From the NCBI GenBank assembly GCA_006503475.1, contig RSEH01000026.1, forward strand, positions 149,674 to 213,673: a stretch of 64,000 nucleotides of DNA, written 5' to 3'. The notes beneath the pieces were generated by a model, which was given only the letters and a program-made list of their open reading frames with translations, searched no databases and was not told the origin of the DNA. Made by a program: the position numbers and the translations under genes. This DNA comes from Stentor roeselii. Taxonomy: Eukaryota > Ciliophora > Heterotrichea > Heterotrichida > Stentoridae. Below, one piece after another: positions 27,423-38,615 of the stretch (position 1 is the first letter of the stretch; every line of letters begins with the position of its first letter).

Positions 27423-28304
27423 ATGCAGAAAATCAGAAAAGCCACCCACGCGGGTTCATGGTACACAGACTCATCCTCTCTCCTCACACATGAACTGAAC
27501 TCCTACCTTCAACCAGCCTCCATTCACCAATCCAGCGAAAACTTAAAAATTCTAATCGGCCCTCACGCCGGGTACTCATTTTCCGGGCCCACAGCAGGTT
27601 GGGCCTACAAAAGCATCAACCCAAACAACTACTCCACAATTTTTATCCTGGGCCCTTCACATCACGCTTATTTTCAAGGATGTTCCCTTCCATTCTCCAC
27701 TTCTTATTCAACTCCTCTTGGAGACCTTCCTGTTGACTCTTCCATTATCGAGACTTTAAGAAAATCAGGAGGATTTGGAGAGTTAAGTAAAAAAGTAGAG
27801 GAAAAAGAACATTCATTAGAAATGCATTTGCCTTTCATTCGACATGTCTTTCTAGGAAAAGATGTGAAAATCGTTCCTATCATGGTAGGCGATGTGACTT
27901 TAGACAGTGTCACTCGTTATGGAAGGACTTTAGAGAGATACTTGAAAGATAACAGGACTTTATTCGTGGTGTCTTCGGACTTCTGTCACTGGGGTGAAAA
28001 CTTCGAATACATGCCTTATGACAGGAGCAAAGGAAAGATCTTTCAGTCCATAGAGTCCCTAGACCGTGAAGGGATGAGGCTGATAGAACAACACGATTTA
28101 CCAGGTTTTAAAAGGTACCTGGAAATGACTGAAAACACCATCTGCGGGTGCAATCCAATCATGATCGCTCTTGCAACAATCCGTGAAAGTTCCTTGAACC
28201 TTCGAACTGAATTCGTCAGATACGCTCAAAGTAACCAGGTGGAAACCTCTGACGATTTTTCAGTCTCTTACGCGTCTTCACTCACTTATTCCCTGATTAA
28301 TTAG
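27423..28304 (+). CDS. MEMO1: MEMO1 family protein
   Basis: The protein has 293 residues, the same size as human MEMO1 (297). Conserved blocks run throughout: ATHAGSWYT, GPHAGYSFSGP, IFILGPSHHAYF, EHSLEMHLPFI, FVVSSDFCHWGENF, NTICGCNPI and the C-terminal VSYASSLTYS. MEMO proteins share the fold of class III extradiol dioxygenases, with His residues (here in PHAGY, HSLEMH and DFCHWG) lining a metal site; a copper-linked redox role is proposed in animals. The ATG is 5 bp after the VPS18 stop, leaving practically no 5' leader of its own. Confidence 0.95.
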   Translation: MQKIRKATHAGSWYTDSSSLLTHELNSYLQPASIHQSSENLKILIGPHAGYSFSGPTAGWAYKSINPNNYSTIFILGPSHHAYFQGCSLPFSTSYSTPLGDLPVDSSIIETLRKSGGFGELSKKVEEKEHSLEMHLPFIRHVFLGKDVKIVPIMVGDVTLDSVTRYGRTLERYLKDNRTLFVVSSDFCHWGENFEYMPYDRSKGKIFQSIESLDREGMRLIEQHDLPGFKRYLEMTENTICGCNPIMIALATIRESSLNLRTEFVRYAQSNQVETSDDFSVSYASSLTYSLIN

Positions 28305-28331
28305 TCCAGTATCTCGAAGTTAATAATCTTA

Positions 28332-29033
28332 ATGCAATCTGCCAAATCAGGCAATCCGTTCATATGGAAATCATCAATCGCCACCCAGTCAAACTTTAGA
28401 AATATTGGAAAAGTACCTAAAGCCCAAACTCGAAAATCACTGTCATTTGTGATGAAGTCGAAAGTTAACTCAAGTTTCGAAAAGACCTGCCCTGAGTACT
28501 CTTCAGCGAACTACTACTCTATTAAATATTTAGGAGTCACTAATGGACAAATCGGGATCTTATCAAAAAGAACTAAAATTCCACAACTTTCACCGATGGA
28601 AACATGTAAAGATGTACCTCTTGCTGTGATTAATGGAACTGTTTTTGGACTGGAGAAGGAATTTTCAGTGAAAAAGATGAAAAAATACTCGAATGAGAGT
28701 AGTCCTAATAAAAAAGAATCTTTGGAGAAGGGAGATTTCGTGGTTCATAATTATGCAAGGCCTAGAGGACTTAGTACTTCTTATAAAAAAATAAGGAGAG
28801 GGGGTCTTGTTACTAAAGTACTTGCGAGGCCTATTCAGACTAGGGCTGTTTCTGGATGGAAGTTATCAAGGCCTCGAAGTAATAGTCCTTGTAAGGACAG
28901 GTCGAGAAAGGATATTGAAGCTCCTGATAGGAATGACTTAATGGTTTATTCGAGTCAAGTTAGAGAAAAAGGGGAATATGCTGAACCGTATCTTGGGTAC
29001 TTGACTAGTGGGAAAAGGTTGAAAAATGTTTAA
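28332..29033 (+). CDS. Basic protein, unknown
   Basis: The protein has 233 residues. It is rich in Ser, Lys and Arg with little predicted structure in the C-terminal half. Repeated Arg-Pro elements (ARPRGLSTSYKK, ARPIQTRAV, SRPRSNSP) could be phosphorylation or binding sites. No family is recognised. It starts 27 bp after MEMO1. Its last 12 codons (GYLTSGKRLKNV) plus stop form part of the tandem duplication that spans the border to the next gene. Confidence 0.6.
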   Translation: MQSAKSGNPFIWKSSIATQSNFRNIGKVPKAQTRKSLSFVMKSKVNSSFEKTCPEYSSANYYSIKYLGVTNGQIGILSKRTKIPQLSPMETCKDVPLAVINGTVFGLEKEFSVKKMKKYSNESSPNKKESLEKGDFVVHNYARPRGLSTSYKKIRRGGLVTKVLARPIQTRAVSGWKLSRPRSNSPCKDRSRKDIEAPDRNDLMVYSSQVREKGEYAEPYLGYLTSGKRLKNV

Positions 29034-29234
29034 TTTAAGTATATAGATAAAGGTCTTTATTATGGAAGTGCTTGTTTGTGGTAAAAGGCATAAAACTATC
29101 TCTTTTGTGTAGTGGGTATTTGACTACTTGGAAAAAGTTGAAAAATGTTTAATTTAAGTATATATACAAAGGTCTTTATAATGGAAAAATGCTCGTTTTG
29201 TGATAAGAGTCATAAAACTATCTCTATTGTGCAG
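28995..29234 (+). repeat. Tandem duplication of a gene-gene junction (two copies of about 120 bp)
   Basis: Copy 1 (28995-29112) holds the 3' end of the gene at 28332, a spacer of about 30 bp, and a broken start of the zinc-finger gene: ATG 29062, then MEVLVCGKRHKTISFV and TAG. Copy 2 (29114-29234) repeats the whole block with offset 119-122 bp. It contains a decayed gene end (GYLTTWKKLKNV, TAA) and then the functional start MEKCSFC at 29181. The unit therefore duplicated the stop-to-start border of two neighbouring genes. Confidence 0.88.
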
Positions 29235-29942
29235 GTTGTTAACCTTATCTTCATTTGTGAAGACTGCATCTCGTTGCTTAAAACTCACATCAATACCATC
29301 GACAGGTACTCAAAACCTCAAGTCTCTCAAAAAAACAACATCTGTGAAAAGTGCTTTGAAAGACCTCCTGATTTTTTCCAAGTCACCTCGAAATACATGA
29401 AAAAAGTTTGTGAATTTTGCAGAACTTTTACTCGAAAGATCACATGTGACTGTCCAATGGCTTTATTCTGTGAAAGTCACTTCATGAAAGGAAAGTCCGT
29501 AGTTTTTATCAAGATTAAATGGCAGAATTACCTAAAATCTCGAGAAAGTCTCAGAGACTACAATCAAGTCAAGTATGAACTTTCGAAGTTGAAAAAAAAA
29601 TTTAAGAAAAAAGATCAAGAAATTGAAAATGAAATCAGAAAAATGACTGAATTCCAAAACTTGATCAAAATGGGAATAAGTGAATGCATCACTGAAAAAG
29701 AAAGAAAAATTTCTGTTTATAAAGAAGAGTTGAATGGGATTATGAGTAACATACCTAAACAGATTAAAGATCATGAACTCGCTGGGAAGTACTCGAAATA
29801 TAATGCTTTACTTGAGAGTACTGATATCAGAGAGAGTTTTTTTCAACAAGAAATCTTTTGGCAGGACAGGTTGGATGATATAACGAAGCTAATTGATTTG
29901 AAATTCCAATTAGAGCTGCTTCCTTTAGATAAGTATTTTTAG
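29181..29942 (+). CDS. Zinc-finger and coiled-coil protein related to the Kelch protein at 18487
   Basis: The protein has 253 residues from ATG 29181; an in-frame ATG at 29145 lies within the duplicated junction and is less likely. CxxC/CxxH pairs (CSFC, CEDC, CEKC, CEFC) run to about residue 95. They are followed by a VFIKIKWQNYLKSRESL element similar to FIPIKWKEIVKSTKEL of the gene at 18487. A coiled coil covers about 115-175. It stops without a propeller, so it is either a short family member or a truncated one. The preceding tandem duplication contains a broken copy of its first 16 codons. Confidence 0.7.
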   Translation: MEKCSFCDKSHKTISIVQVVNLIFICEDCISLLKTHINTIDRYSKPQVSQKNNICEKCFERPPDFFQVTSKYMKKVCEFCRTFTRKITCDCPMALFCESHFMKGKSVVFIKIKWQNYLKSRESLRDYNQVKYELSKLKKKFKKKDQEIENEIRKMTEFQNLIKMGISECITEKERKISVYKEELNGIMSNIPKQIKDHELAGKYSKYNALLESTDIRESFFQQEIFWQDRLDDITKLIDLKFQLELLPLDKYF

Positions 29943-30221
29943 TGGGATAAATGGAAGGATATTTATTTGGGTTTAGACATATTTACTAGCTTTTCTGCTG
30001 GCTTTACAATTAAATTCTAAAGTTTAACTTTTTCATCTCTGTGCTTCTTAACCCTTTCGCTCTTTAAGTATATCTAACCTCTAAAGACATAATCAAACCT
30101 TTACCTAAAAGCCACCTTCTCAAGAATAAAGTCATCAAACATACAACTTCCTCAAATCATTAAAAAAAAACCTTAACTATTAGTTGATATTTATCTTTAT
30201 ACTTAAATTATTTGCCTTATA

Positions 30222-33200
30222 ATGATTGTTTTCTTAATGGTGGTTAATACAGTTCATTCTCAATGCAACCCTTCATGCAACTCAACCTGGATAAACAATA
30301 CTGTTTGCAACCTCGAATGCATGAATGAAGCCTGCGGTTTCGACGGCGGAGACTGTGACTGGAGATGCTCTCTGACACCCTGTTCCAAAAACGCCTCAGA
30401 TGGCATTTGTGATACCGACTGTGACACAAATGTTTGTGGCTTTGATTTCGGAGACTGCGGATTTTGCGGAAGAGGCTGCAACTCCTCGAAGCTTCAGAAT
30501 TCAGTTTGTGATCAAGAATGCAATTCCTTTGAATGTCAATTCGATAATTATAAATGCGTAAGTTTCATTCAGGGATATTGTTCCAAGACCTGCACTTATA
30601 GCATGTATAGTAATGGAGGATGTGATCCTCTATGCAACAGCTTTGAATGCGATTGGGACAAATGGAAATGCTCCAGATATGACTGTGATCCTGGATGTAC
30701 GGATTCTAGAAAAGTTGGAGATGGATCTTGTAATTCTTATTGTAATAAATCAGCTTGCAGTTATGATGGAGGCGACTGTGATTGCTCTCCAGGATGCTCT
30801 CCGAACATGCTATTGAATGGGGTATGTGATACTTTATGCAATAATTCTAAATGTTATTATGACTATCAAGATTGTTATTGTGCTCCTGGATGTTCTCCTA
30901 GTATGTTATTGAATGATATTTGTGATGATGCTTGTAATAAAACTGAATGTTACTTTGATATGGGAATGTGTATTTGTCCTTTGAATTGCACAGATGATTT
31001 ACTTGCGAATTATGTTTGTGATAGTGAGTGCAACTTTTCATCCTGTGGTTATGATAACGGAACATGCACCTGTGCACCAGGATGCTTACCTGAATATATT
31101 GGTGATAAAACTTGTCAACCTGAATGTAAAAATGAAAACTGCACTTATGACTCAGGAGACTGTGACTGTAATCTTGGTTGTAATTACACAATGCAATTTG
31201 ACTCTAAATGTGACGTTGCCTGCAATACTAGCTCTTGTAATTATGATAATGAATCATGTTATTGCTCTCCAGGGTGTAAACCTTCAATGATTCATGATGA
31301 TGTTTGTGATCCATTGTGCAATAATCAACAATGTTTTTATGATGGAGGAGATTGCAATTGTATGCCTGGGTGTTTTCCTGATATGCTTGGGAATGGAGTG
31401 TGTGATCCTATGTGCAAATTTAGTAATTGCTCTTATGATGTTCCTGATTGTTACTGTGCTCCTGGGTGCAGTTCAGAAAAGCTTGAGAATAACGTTTGTG
31501 ATAGTGAATGTAATAATGCAGACTGCAAACTTGATAACCATAAGTGTGGAGATTGTGCATCTGGATGTTTTAATGCAAGTATCGATAATAATGTTTGTGA
31601 ACCAGCATGCAAAGTATTTGATTGCGACTATGATTATAATGATTGTGCTGATATTTTTTACTATTGGCCTAACCAATGTGAATTCGCAGTTGGGAACTAT
31701 GCATTGATTCAACCGACAGATTGCAATAAGTACTTTATTTTCGCTAAGGACTCTTTTAATGCAAGAATATATATGGTTGGAGGAAATTTCACATTTAACA
31801 ATCAGGATTTCAACCTTTTTATGTATTTAAAAGCGAGGATTCTTATCATTGAGCCTTGGTACTGTGCAGATGGACTAGCGAGAGGTTGTTATGATGCTGG
31901 TGTGAAGCCATTATTCCAAATAGCAATTCCTATGTACATGAAAATCAACTCAAATGTTCAACTGAAAAATTTGATGTTCAGTAGTTTTCAAACAAATTCT
32001 GCATATTCTAGTTACTCTTACTGCAGGTATGTTGAAGAGCAGGGGTACTTATTTATTGATGATCGAAATGAAATAATTACTGATTTCATCGATGGATCTA
32101 TTTGTGAAATAAGCTCTAACACTAACTTCATGCATATGACTGGATCATCTAAGCTAGTTCTCACGGTAATTTTAAATTAGGGAATCGTCTTCACTGACAT
32201 GAGGTTCAAGTATAACTCGATTATTTATATTGAAAAAGGAAATGCGATTTTGAAAGATGTTGATTTTTATAATATTGTCACGCAGAATAAATCTTATGTG
32301 ATTAAAATAGCGGATAGTACTTGCAACTTGAAAGCATTTGATGTTCAGTTTAGTTATAATGGAGGAAAAATCATGTTTGTTAATAATGGTTATGAAGTTA
32401 TTGACAAAAATCCTCTTGCAGGATTTTTGAGTCTTTGTAACATGAAATCAGTGATTTTGACGAATTTAAACTTTTCTATGAATTTGTTTTCAGGGCCGAA
32501 TTCTCATGCTATGAAAATTTATGATTTTTTTGAATTTTCATTGGAGAATATTCAGTTCGAATACACTTATTCGAATTCTGAACTGATTCTTCTTGATCAG
32601 TCATCAATATCATCGATTGTGAATGTTGATCCAACATTTTTAAACTCAAAGCATATAAAATTTCAAAATGTTGATTTTAAGAACAATGTTGCAAAAACTA
32701 TGGTTTCTATTAAATATGTATCGGAGTGTCATAATATCTTGTTCACTCAGATATTATTTGACAACAATGAGGTAAAGTTCAGCTTGATAAGCTACAACCT
32801 CACAACTTTAGATCCTATATGCATATATGGAGGTTCAATAGAAAACATTGAAAATATAAAATACCCCAAGTCCAATAGGATTTTCGAAATATCAGAATCA
32901 GAATTTTTATTCAACTATGCCCAAAAACTAATCTCAATCGAAAACGCAGGAATATTGAAAATAACTAACATACTATTGAAAAGTAACATGAACAGCTCAA
33001 TCCTCATAGGTGCAACAATAGTCTCCACAATGCAAAAGAACTCAGGGTACATGCAAAAATCGCAAGTATCAGTAGCTGATTCATGCATTAACCTGTTAAA
33101 CATCATTAGAGGTTTCTTTGTAAATATTTCAACCTCCAAGTTTATAAGTAACTTTTGTGTGCTAAGTGATTTTTTTAAAACAAACAAACAATTCGAGTTC

Positions 33201-36200
33201 AAATCTAACGAAATAAGTTCAAATGAGGTTTATTCAGATGATCATTTAATATACATGGAGGTAGAAGATGATGGGAATTATACAGTGATTAATGGAGATT
33301 CAGATTATGTTTTCAGTGACTTGTCGTTTAGCAAGAATATTTTATCTAATTCAAGTAAAGGAATTTTATCTTTTCCTAAACTTCTCTTCAATAAAATCAC
33401 TTTGCTTGATATTGACTTCGAAAGTTGTGACTCTGCAATTTTTGCTGATCAAATCAAAAGTTTATCTATAGAAAATGTTATAATATATTCAAGTGTTTCT
33501 TTAACTACTGCTTTTCTAGATTTTAATCCTGTTACTAATTCAACTCTAATCATCACAAGTTGCACTTGTGAAAGTTCTCAATCTCAACTGATAGAAATCA
33601 CTGGCACAGGACTTACTAAAATAACAATAAAAATGGAAAAAAGCTTTTTTAAGTTTAATAAAGGACCTTACCTTGTCCTGGTTGACAACCGAATAGTTTT
33701 TTCTAATGAAAGTTTTATATCTGAGAACTCTTTTGAAGAAAATGAAGGACTTATCTTGAAAATTTCAAGTTTAGGTCCTTTGCTAGTTCAAAACTGTAAA
33801 TTTTACAAGAATTTCCATGAAGGAGTTTCAATATTAGAAGCAGATGGAGACATTCTTTTATCATTTTTAGGAAATGATTTGATTTCTAATAAAGGAGAAT
33901 CTTTGATATCTGTAACAAGCTTTAAAAATTCAAGTAAAATAGAAGCATCAAGCAACACCTTCAAAGAAAATCAAGGATCATCATTACGAATATCAAACAT
34001 CCTTTACACAGACAACAACTCTTCATTTATCAGCAACAACCACACATCAGGTTCAGTAATCTACTCAAGTACTCAATCAGTAGTAGTGGTGAAAGACTCA
34101 ACAGTAGTAAACAACTCAGTAATAGGAAATGGAGTGATTTCAAATATATTAAACTCAGAAATTTACTTATTTAATCTGCAGTTTAAAGGTAATTCAGCAA
34201 AAGGTAAAGGAGGTGTTTTATTTAATGACCAGAACTCGACATACTTAATAACAGACAGTCTCTTTACCAAGAACTCTGCATATCAAGGCTCTTGCATTTA
34301 CTCTCACTATTCCTACACAGAAAACATTATTAAAAACTCAGAGTTTAACTTAAACTCAGCAACTACAAATGCAGCGATAAGTCTTCTTGAGTCTTATCTT
34401 AGCACTTTTTCTTCTAAGTTCAACTCGAACAGAGGAGGGGCTTTTTCAGGATTTGAACTTTCTTACTACTCGAAAATTACACTGAAAGACTGCTCTTTCA
34501 ATAATAAAGATGGGTTTGGGGGAAGTATCATTGCAGAAAGTAAAAGTGTTGCTAAGTTATTTAATTGCTCTTTTGCTGAAAGCTCGACAGATAATATTTT
34601 TAGTTTCTTTGGGATCTACTCAAGTGAGTTGTTATGTCAAGATTGCATTGTAAAACAAGGTTTTGCAAATAAATCCAGTTCAATTTATTGTGACAACTCG
34701 TAAGAAACATTCAGAATCTGCTCTTTTACCAAGTCCTCCTTCGATTCCTTCCAACATTCAGAAGACGGTGCTGTTTTCGAAGTTGAGAACTCTTCCCTTA
34801 TCCTCACTCGCTGTTCAATAAAAAATTCAACAGGTTCAGCGATTTTTCTAGGAAGAAAAGCTTCTTTGCTTATATCTAACTCAGAAATTTCAAGTACTTT
34901 TTATTTAGATTCAATAGCAAGATATGGAGCTGGTATAAAATGTGTTGATTGCAAGTATTTTGCAGCATTTTTCACAAAATTCCAATTTCTTGAAAGTTTA
35001 TCTTATGGAGGAGCTATTTTTTCAAGTACTACAAAAGACTTACCAATTGGAAATCTCAGAAATTCTAGTTTTTTGAATTGTTCTGCACAGTCAGGAGGTG
35101 CGATTTCCTCGTTTAATTCAAATTACACGATATCAGGATGTGAATTTTTCAATAATTCAGCGAATATCGGTGAAGAGAAAGAAGCAGGGAAAGGAGGAGC
35201 GATTTATTTAGAATCATCTTCGATTTTTGCTGTGACATCTGTGAATTTTACTGAGTTTGTCAACAACTCAGCGAGTATCAGTGGAGGTGCCATTCAATGG
35301 TATGACAGGAAGCCGTTATTAAATGGGGTGAAATTCGGTAACAATTCAGCTTATTACGGCCCTAACCTTGCTTCTTTTCCAGACCACTTGACTGTAGTAT
35401 CTTCAGGAAGGCATTTGAAAGACTTTACATTCGCACCTGGGCAGCTTTCCACATACCCGATCCTTCTAAATTCCATCGACCACCACAAGCAAATAGTCCT
35501 AACTGACAACTCAAGTTCAATTGAAATCATCGTAAACGACACTAAAACCTTTTCCATTTCATCCAACCCTAAACAATTCTCCATCTCAGGGACTTTCAAC
35601 TTCTCTGAAATAATCATCAAAGGTCCTCCAGAAACTAACTTGACCTTAATTTTTTCCAGTGACTATTCATTAGCTCGAGGTTCTTCTTCAGTAGTTTTTA
35701 AGTTACTTGCTACTTTGAGAAATTGCATAAATGGTGAAACTTTAGTCGGAAATGACAGTTGTTTCGAATGTCCAAAGGGAAAATATAACTTAAAACCGAG
35801 GACTCCTTGTAAAAAATGTCCAACAGGCGCTATTTGTTATGGAGGGTCGAATATCGTTTCAGCTGCGGGGTATTGGAGAAATGATAATAAAAGTGATGTG
35901 TTTTATGAGTGTCCTAATCCTGCCGCTTGTTTAGAAGAAAAATTAGGAGAGTTTTATGAGAAATGCGCTGAGGGGTACCATGGAAAACTATGCCAGTCAT
36001 GTGAAGCAGGGTATTCAAGAAGTAAAGAAAATGAATGCGCGCCTTGCATGAATCAAGATAAAAATATCATGATTTTAAGTCTTCTCTCTGTTGTTGCTGT
36101 CGTTGTCGTCATCGGCTTAACTGCTTCAAATATCAACGGGGCTTACAAGGAGCAGTCGATTACTTCTATTTACTTTAAAATCCTTACAAATCACTCTCAA

Positions 36201-37406
36201 ATTATCGCATTGACCATCACATTTAACTTAGACTGGCCGAAGATGGTAGTTGACATGTTTAAAGTTCAAAATCAAGGAACTGGAGGACCTGAGCGACTTT
36301 TTTCACTTGATTGTTTCCTTGCAGATCAAATGGAGCCTTACTACGCGAAACTTATCATGCTCAATACGATTCCTGTCGCTTGTTTTGTGATGTCTGTTCT
36401 TTTCTGGGCAATTAAAGCACTTTGCAAGCCATGTGAAAATGTGAAGTCTAAAATAATCGGATCGATTATTGTTCAGTTATTTTTTTTCCAGCCTTCAATC
36501 ATGAAGATGAATTTCTCGATGTTCAGTTGTTATAAGATTTCTGATGGAAATTATTATATGACTGGAGATATGTCGATTCAGTGCTGGAAAGGCGATCATT
36601 TGTTTTATGGACTTGTTATTGGTTTGCCTGGAATCGTGATTTGGTGCATTTTGATTCCGATTGTTTTGGCTTTGATTTTACTGAAAAGTAAACCGAAACT
36701 TGGAATGATACAAAAGAAGTTGAAATATGGATTTTTGTATAAAGGGTATGAAAATGATCATTTTTATTGGGAATTTTTTATTCTTTTTAGGAAAGTTGGA
36801 ATTATTTCATGTTCTGTTTTTCTTAGGAATATTTCTGTGCATATTCAAGCTTTAAGTGTTTTTTTTATTATTTTGCTTACTTTGATTGTTCAAATAAAGG
36901 TGAAACCTTATACTTATAATCATTTGAATAATATGGATAGTTGGTCTATGGTTGTTTCTGCTGTTACAATATATTCTGGGCTTTATTTTATGACGAAGGA
37001 ATTGAATAGTAATTATCAACTCATGTTTTTCTGCTTTATGGTTTTATCGAATTTCATTTTTGCTGTATATTGGATTTATTATACATTTGGATTTTATATT
37101 GCGAAATGTTTGCTTAAGATCAATTGCTGCAAAAAGATTTTAACGTCTGGGGATAAGAAATGGCTTCAAAGGATTGTACCTGATTATGATACTACTGTGG
37201 AAAATAAAGAAACTTTAGATGTTTCATCAGGGAATAAAAAATCTAGTTGTAGTAATGTCTCTTCACCCTCTGTAATCAATATTTAGGTTTTAGACAACTT
37301 CACTGCTGATCAAACTATGGATATGAATCCTTCTCCTGAAATTATTACGAAACCGAAATCAAGCAAATTGAAATTACAATGGGTTAGGAAAATAGATGAT
37401 AATTAA
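30222..37406 (+). CDS. Giant surface protein: 14 LNR repeats, beta-helix, Cys-rich hinge, multipass C-terminus (three 15-nt introns)
   Basis: Spliced exons are 30222-32165, 32181-34699, 34715-37271 and 37287-37406, giving 2,379 residues. A signal peptide (MIVFLMVVNTVHSQ) precedes 14 Notch/LNR-type repeats (about 15-475; pattern C...C......C...C....C.YDGGDC). A long Ser/Asn-rich beta-helix follows (about 500-1790), with Pmp-like GGAI...N.A elements near its end. A GCC2/GCC3-type Cys-rich segment (CPKGKYN, CPTGAICYGG) lies at about 1825-1930, and six to eight TM segments from about 1936 to 2290. The last exon gives a 39-residue charged tail. Large beta-helix/multipass proteins are a ciliate speciality, possibly adhesion or sensing; the LNR array at the tip is unusual. 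Function unknown. Confidence 0.87.
32166..32180 (+). other. 15-nt intron
   Basis: The sequence is GTAATTTTAAATTAG, phase 0, with A at position 10. Retention ends translation at the TAG. Confidence 0.9.
34700..34714 (+). other. 15-nt intron
   Basis: The sequence is GTAAGAAACATTCAG. It splits a TC/A serine codon, has A at position 10, and gives TCG TAA if retained. Confidence 0.9.
37272..37286 (+). other. 15-nt intron
   Basis: The sequence is GTAATCAATATTTAG, phase 0, with A at position 10. Splicing extends the protein by 39 codons to TAA at 37404-37406. Confidence 0.82.
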
Positions 37407-38615
37407 TTTTTAGTTATTAGGTTTATAGCGTATTTATCTGCTTTTATCACTCCAATTGTTTTTTCATTTAGTTTTTTATAATTTACATGTGGATTATACT
37501 CAACAAGTGTTTTAATATGAGATTTATCGACTTTTATCTATATTCTATTCTCTTGAGGCATTTAAAGTATATTCTAATAAGAAAAAATTTTCACTACTAA
37601 ATACTATTAAGAATCAAATATTCATATTGTGAAAAACCTGTTTTTCGACACCAGTGAAAACATAATGATTGATAAAATTATAATTTTAAACTATGTTTAA
37701 TTGTATCTAAGGAAATTCACAACACTAATAATTAGCCTGATTTCAAATGGAACTTGGGAGTTTGGGCTTCTAGAGAAAAAATATTATGAAGTTCATTCAG
37801 TTGATCTTACTGTTCCAAACTAAAGTTAATATGCGAAAATCCAAGAATCTAGTAAATTCCTTTGAAAACTATATATCCGCTACCAATTATATTATGATAG
37901 TCTGTCCCTTCTTAAAAGCTACAATTAATTTTCTTTCTGTTTTCGATTATTGAGCCAACTGCCCTCATTTCTGCATCCCCTTCACCTCTGGGCTAATTGT
38001 ATACGGTTTTTGATAGTTGATCTATTGATTCCATTCTTGAATTATTAGAGAAAATATAGAAATATGGAATAAGGATATTTCAAAAATAGATAATTTGGAA
38101 TGTAGACAATATGAAACATAGATAGTTGATTTGAAAATATATAAAAACCTTGGAATTAATTAGCTTTATAGTTTAACTCACTCAAGAAGTTGTCGATGAT
38201 TGCATTGAAGATCTTCTAAAGAAATTTAGTAAATTAATATACACTTAAACTGTAGTGCCAAATTGATTAAAAATAGTCAAATATAAACTTCTGACGAAGT
38301 GAGAAATTATAAGTTTTCACGAAAGAGTGCATCAACAAGTTGATTCCATTCGGAACAAGACCCCAAAATATTCAAATACGATTATGAAAATACACTTGAT
38401 ATGCAGGTGAAATGTAAAAGTGTGATACCATTTAAATAACTGAATTCGGCGTATTTAAAATTCTTATCATATAATGATTATTTAAAAACTTTATCGCTAT
38501 CATCATCTATTACCTATAAATTAGCTTAACCATAAAATAATTACCTCTATAAAGAATCTAATAAATCAATCTCCAGAATTCACTCAAAATAATGAATATT
38601 TAACCTAAAATTTCC
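37407..38615. other. Gene-poor region, 1.2 kb
   Basis: AT-rich, with no recognised gene, tRNA or repeat. One plus-strand frame at about 38020-38250 reads as protein-like between stops (for example LTQEVVDDCIEDLLKKF), but it has five nonsense codons and no identifiable motif. Confidence 0.5.

Noticed and set aside
29145-29180. Upstream ATG for the zinc-finger gene
   Set aside because: It lies in the duplicated junction; the related gene at 18487 begins directly with ME..C, matching the ATG at 29181.
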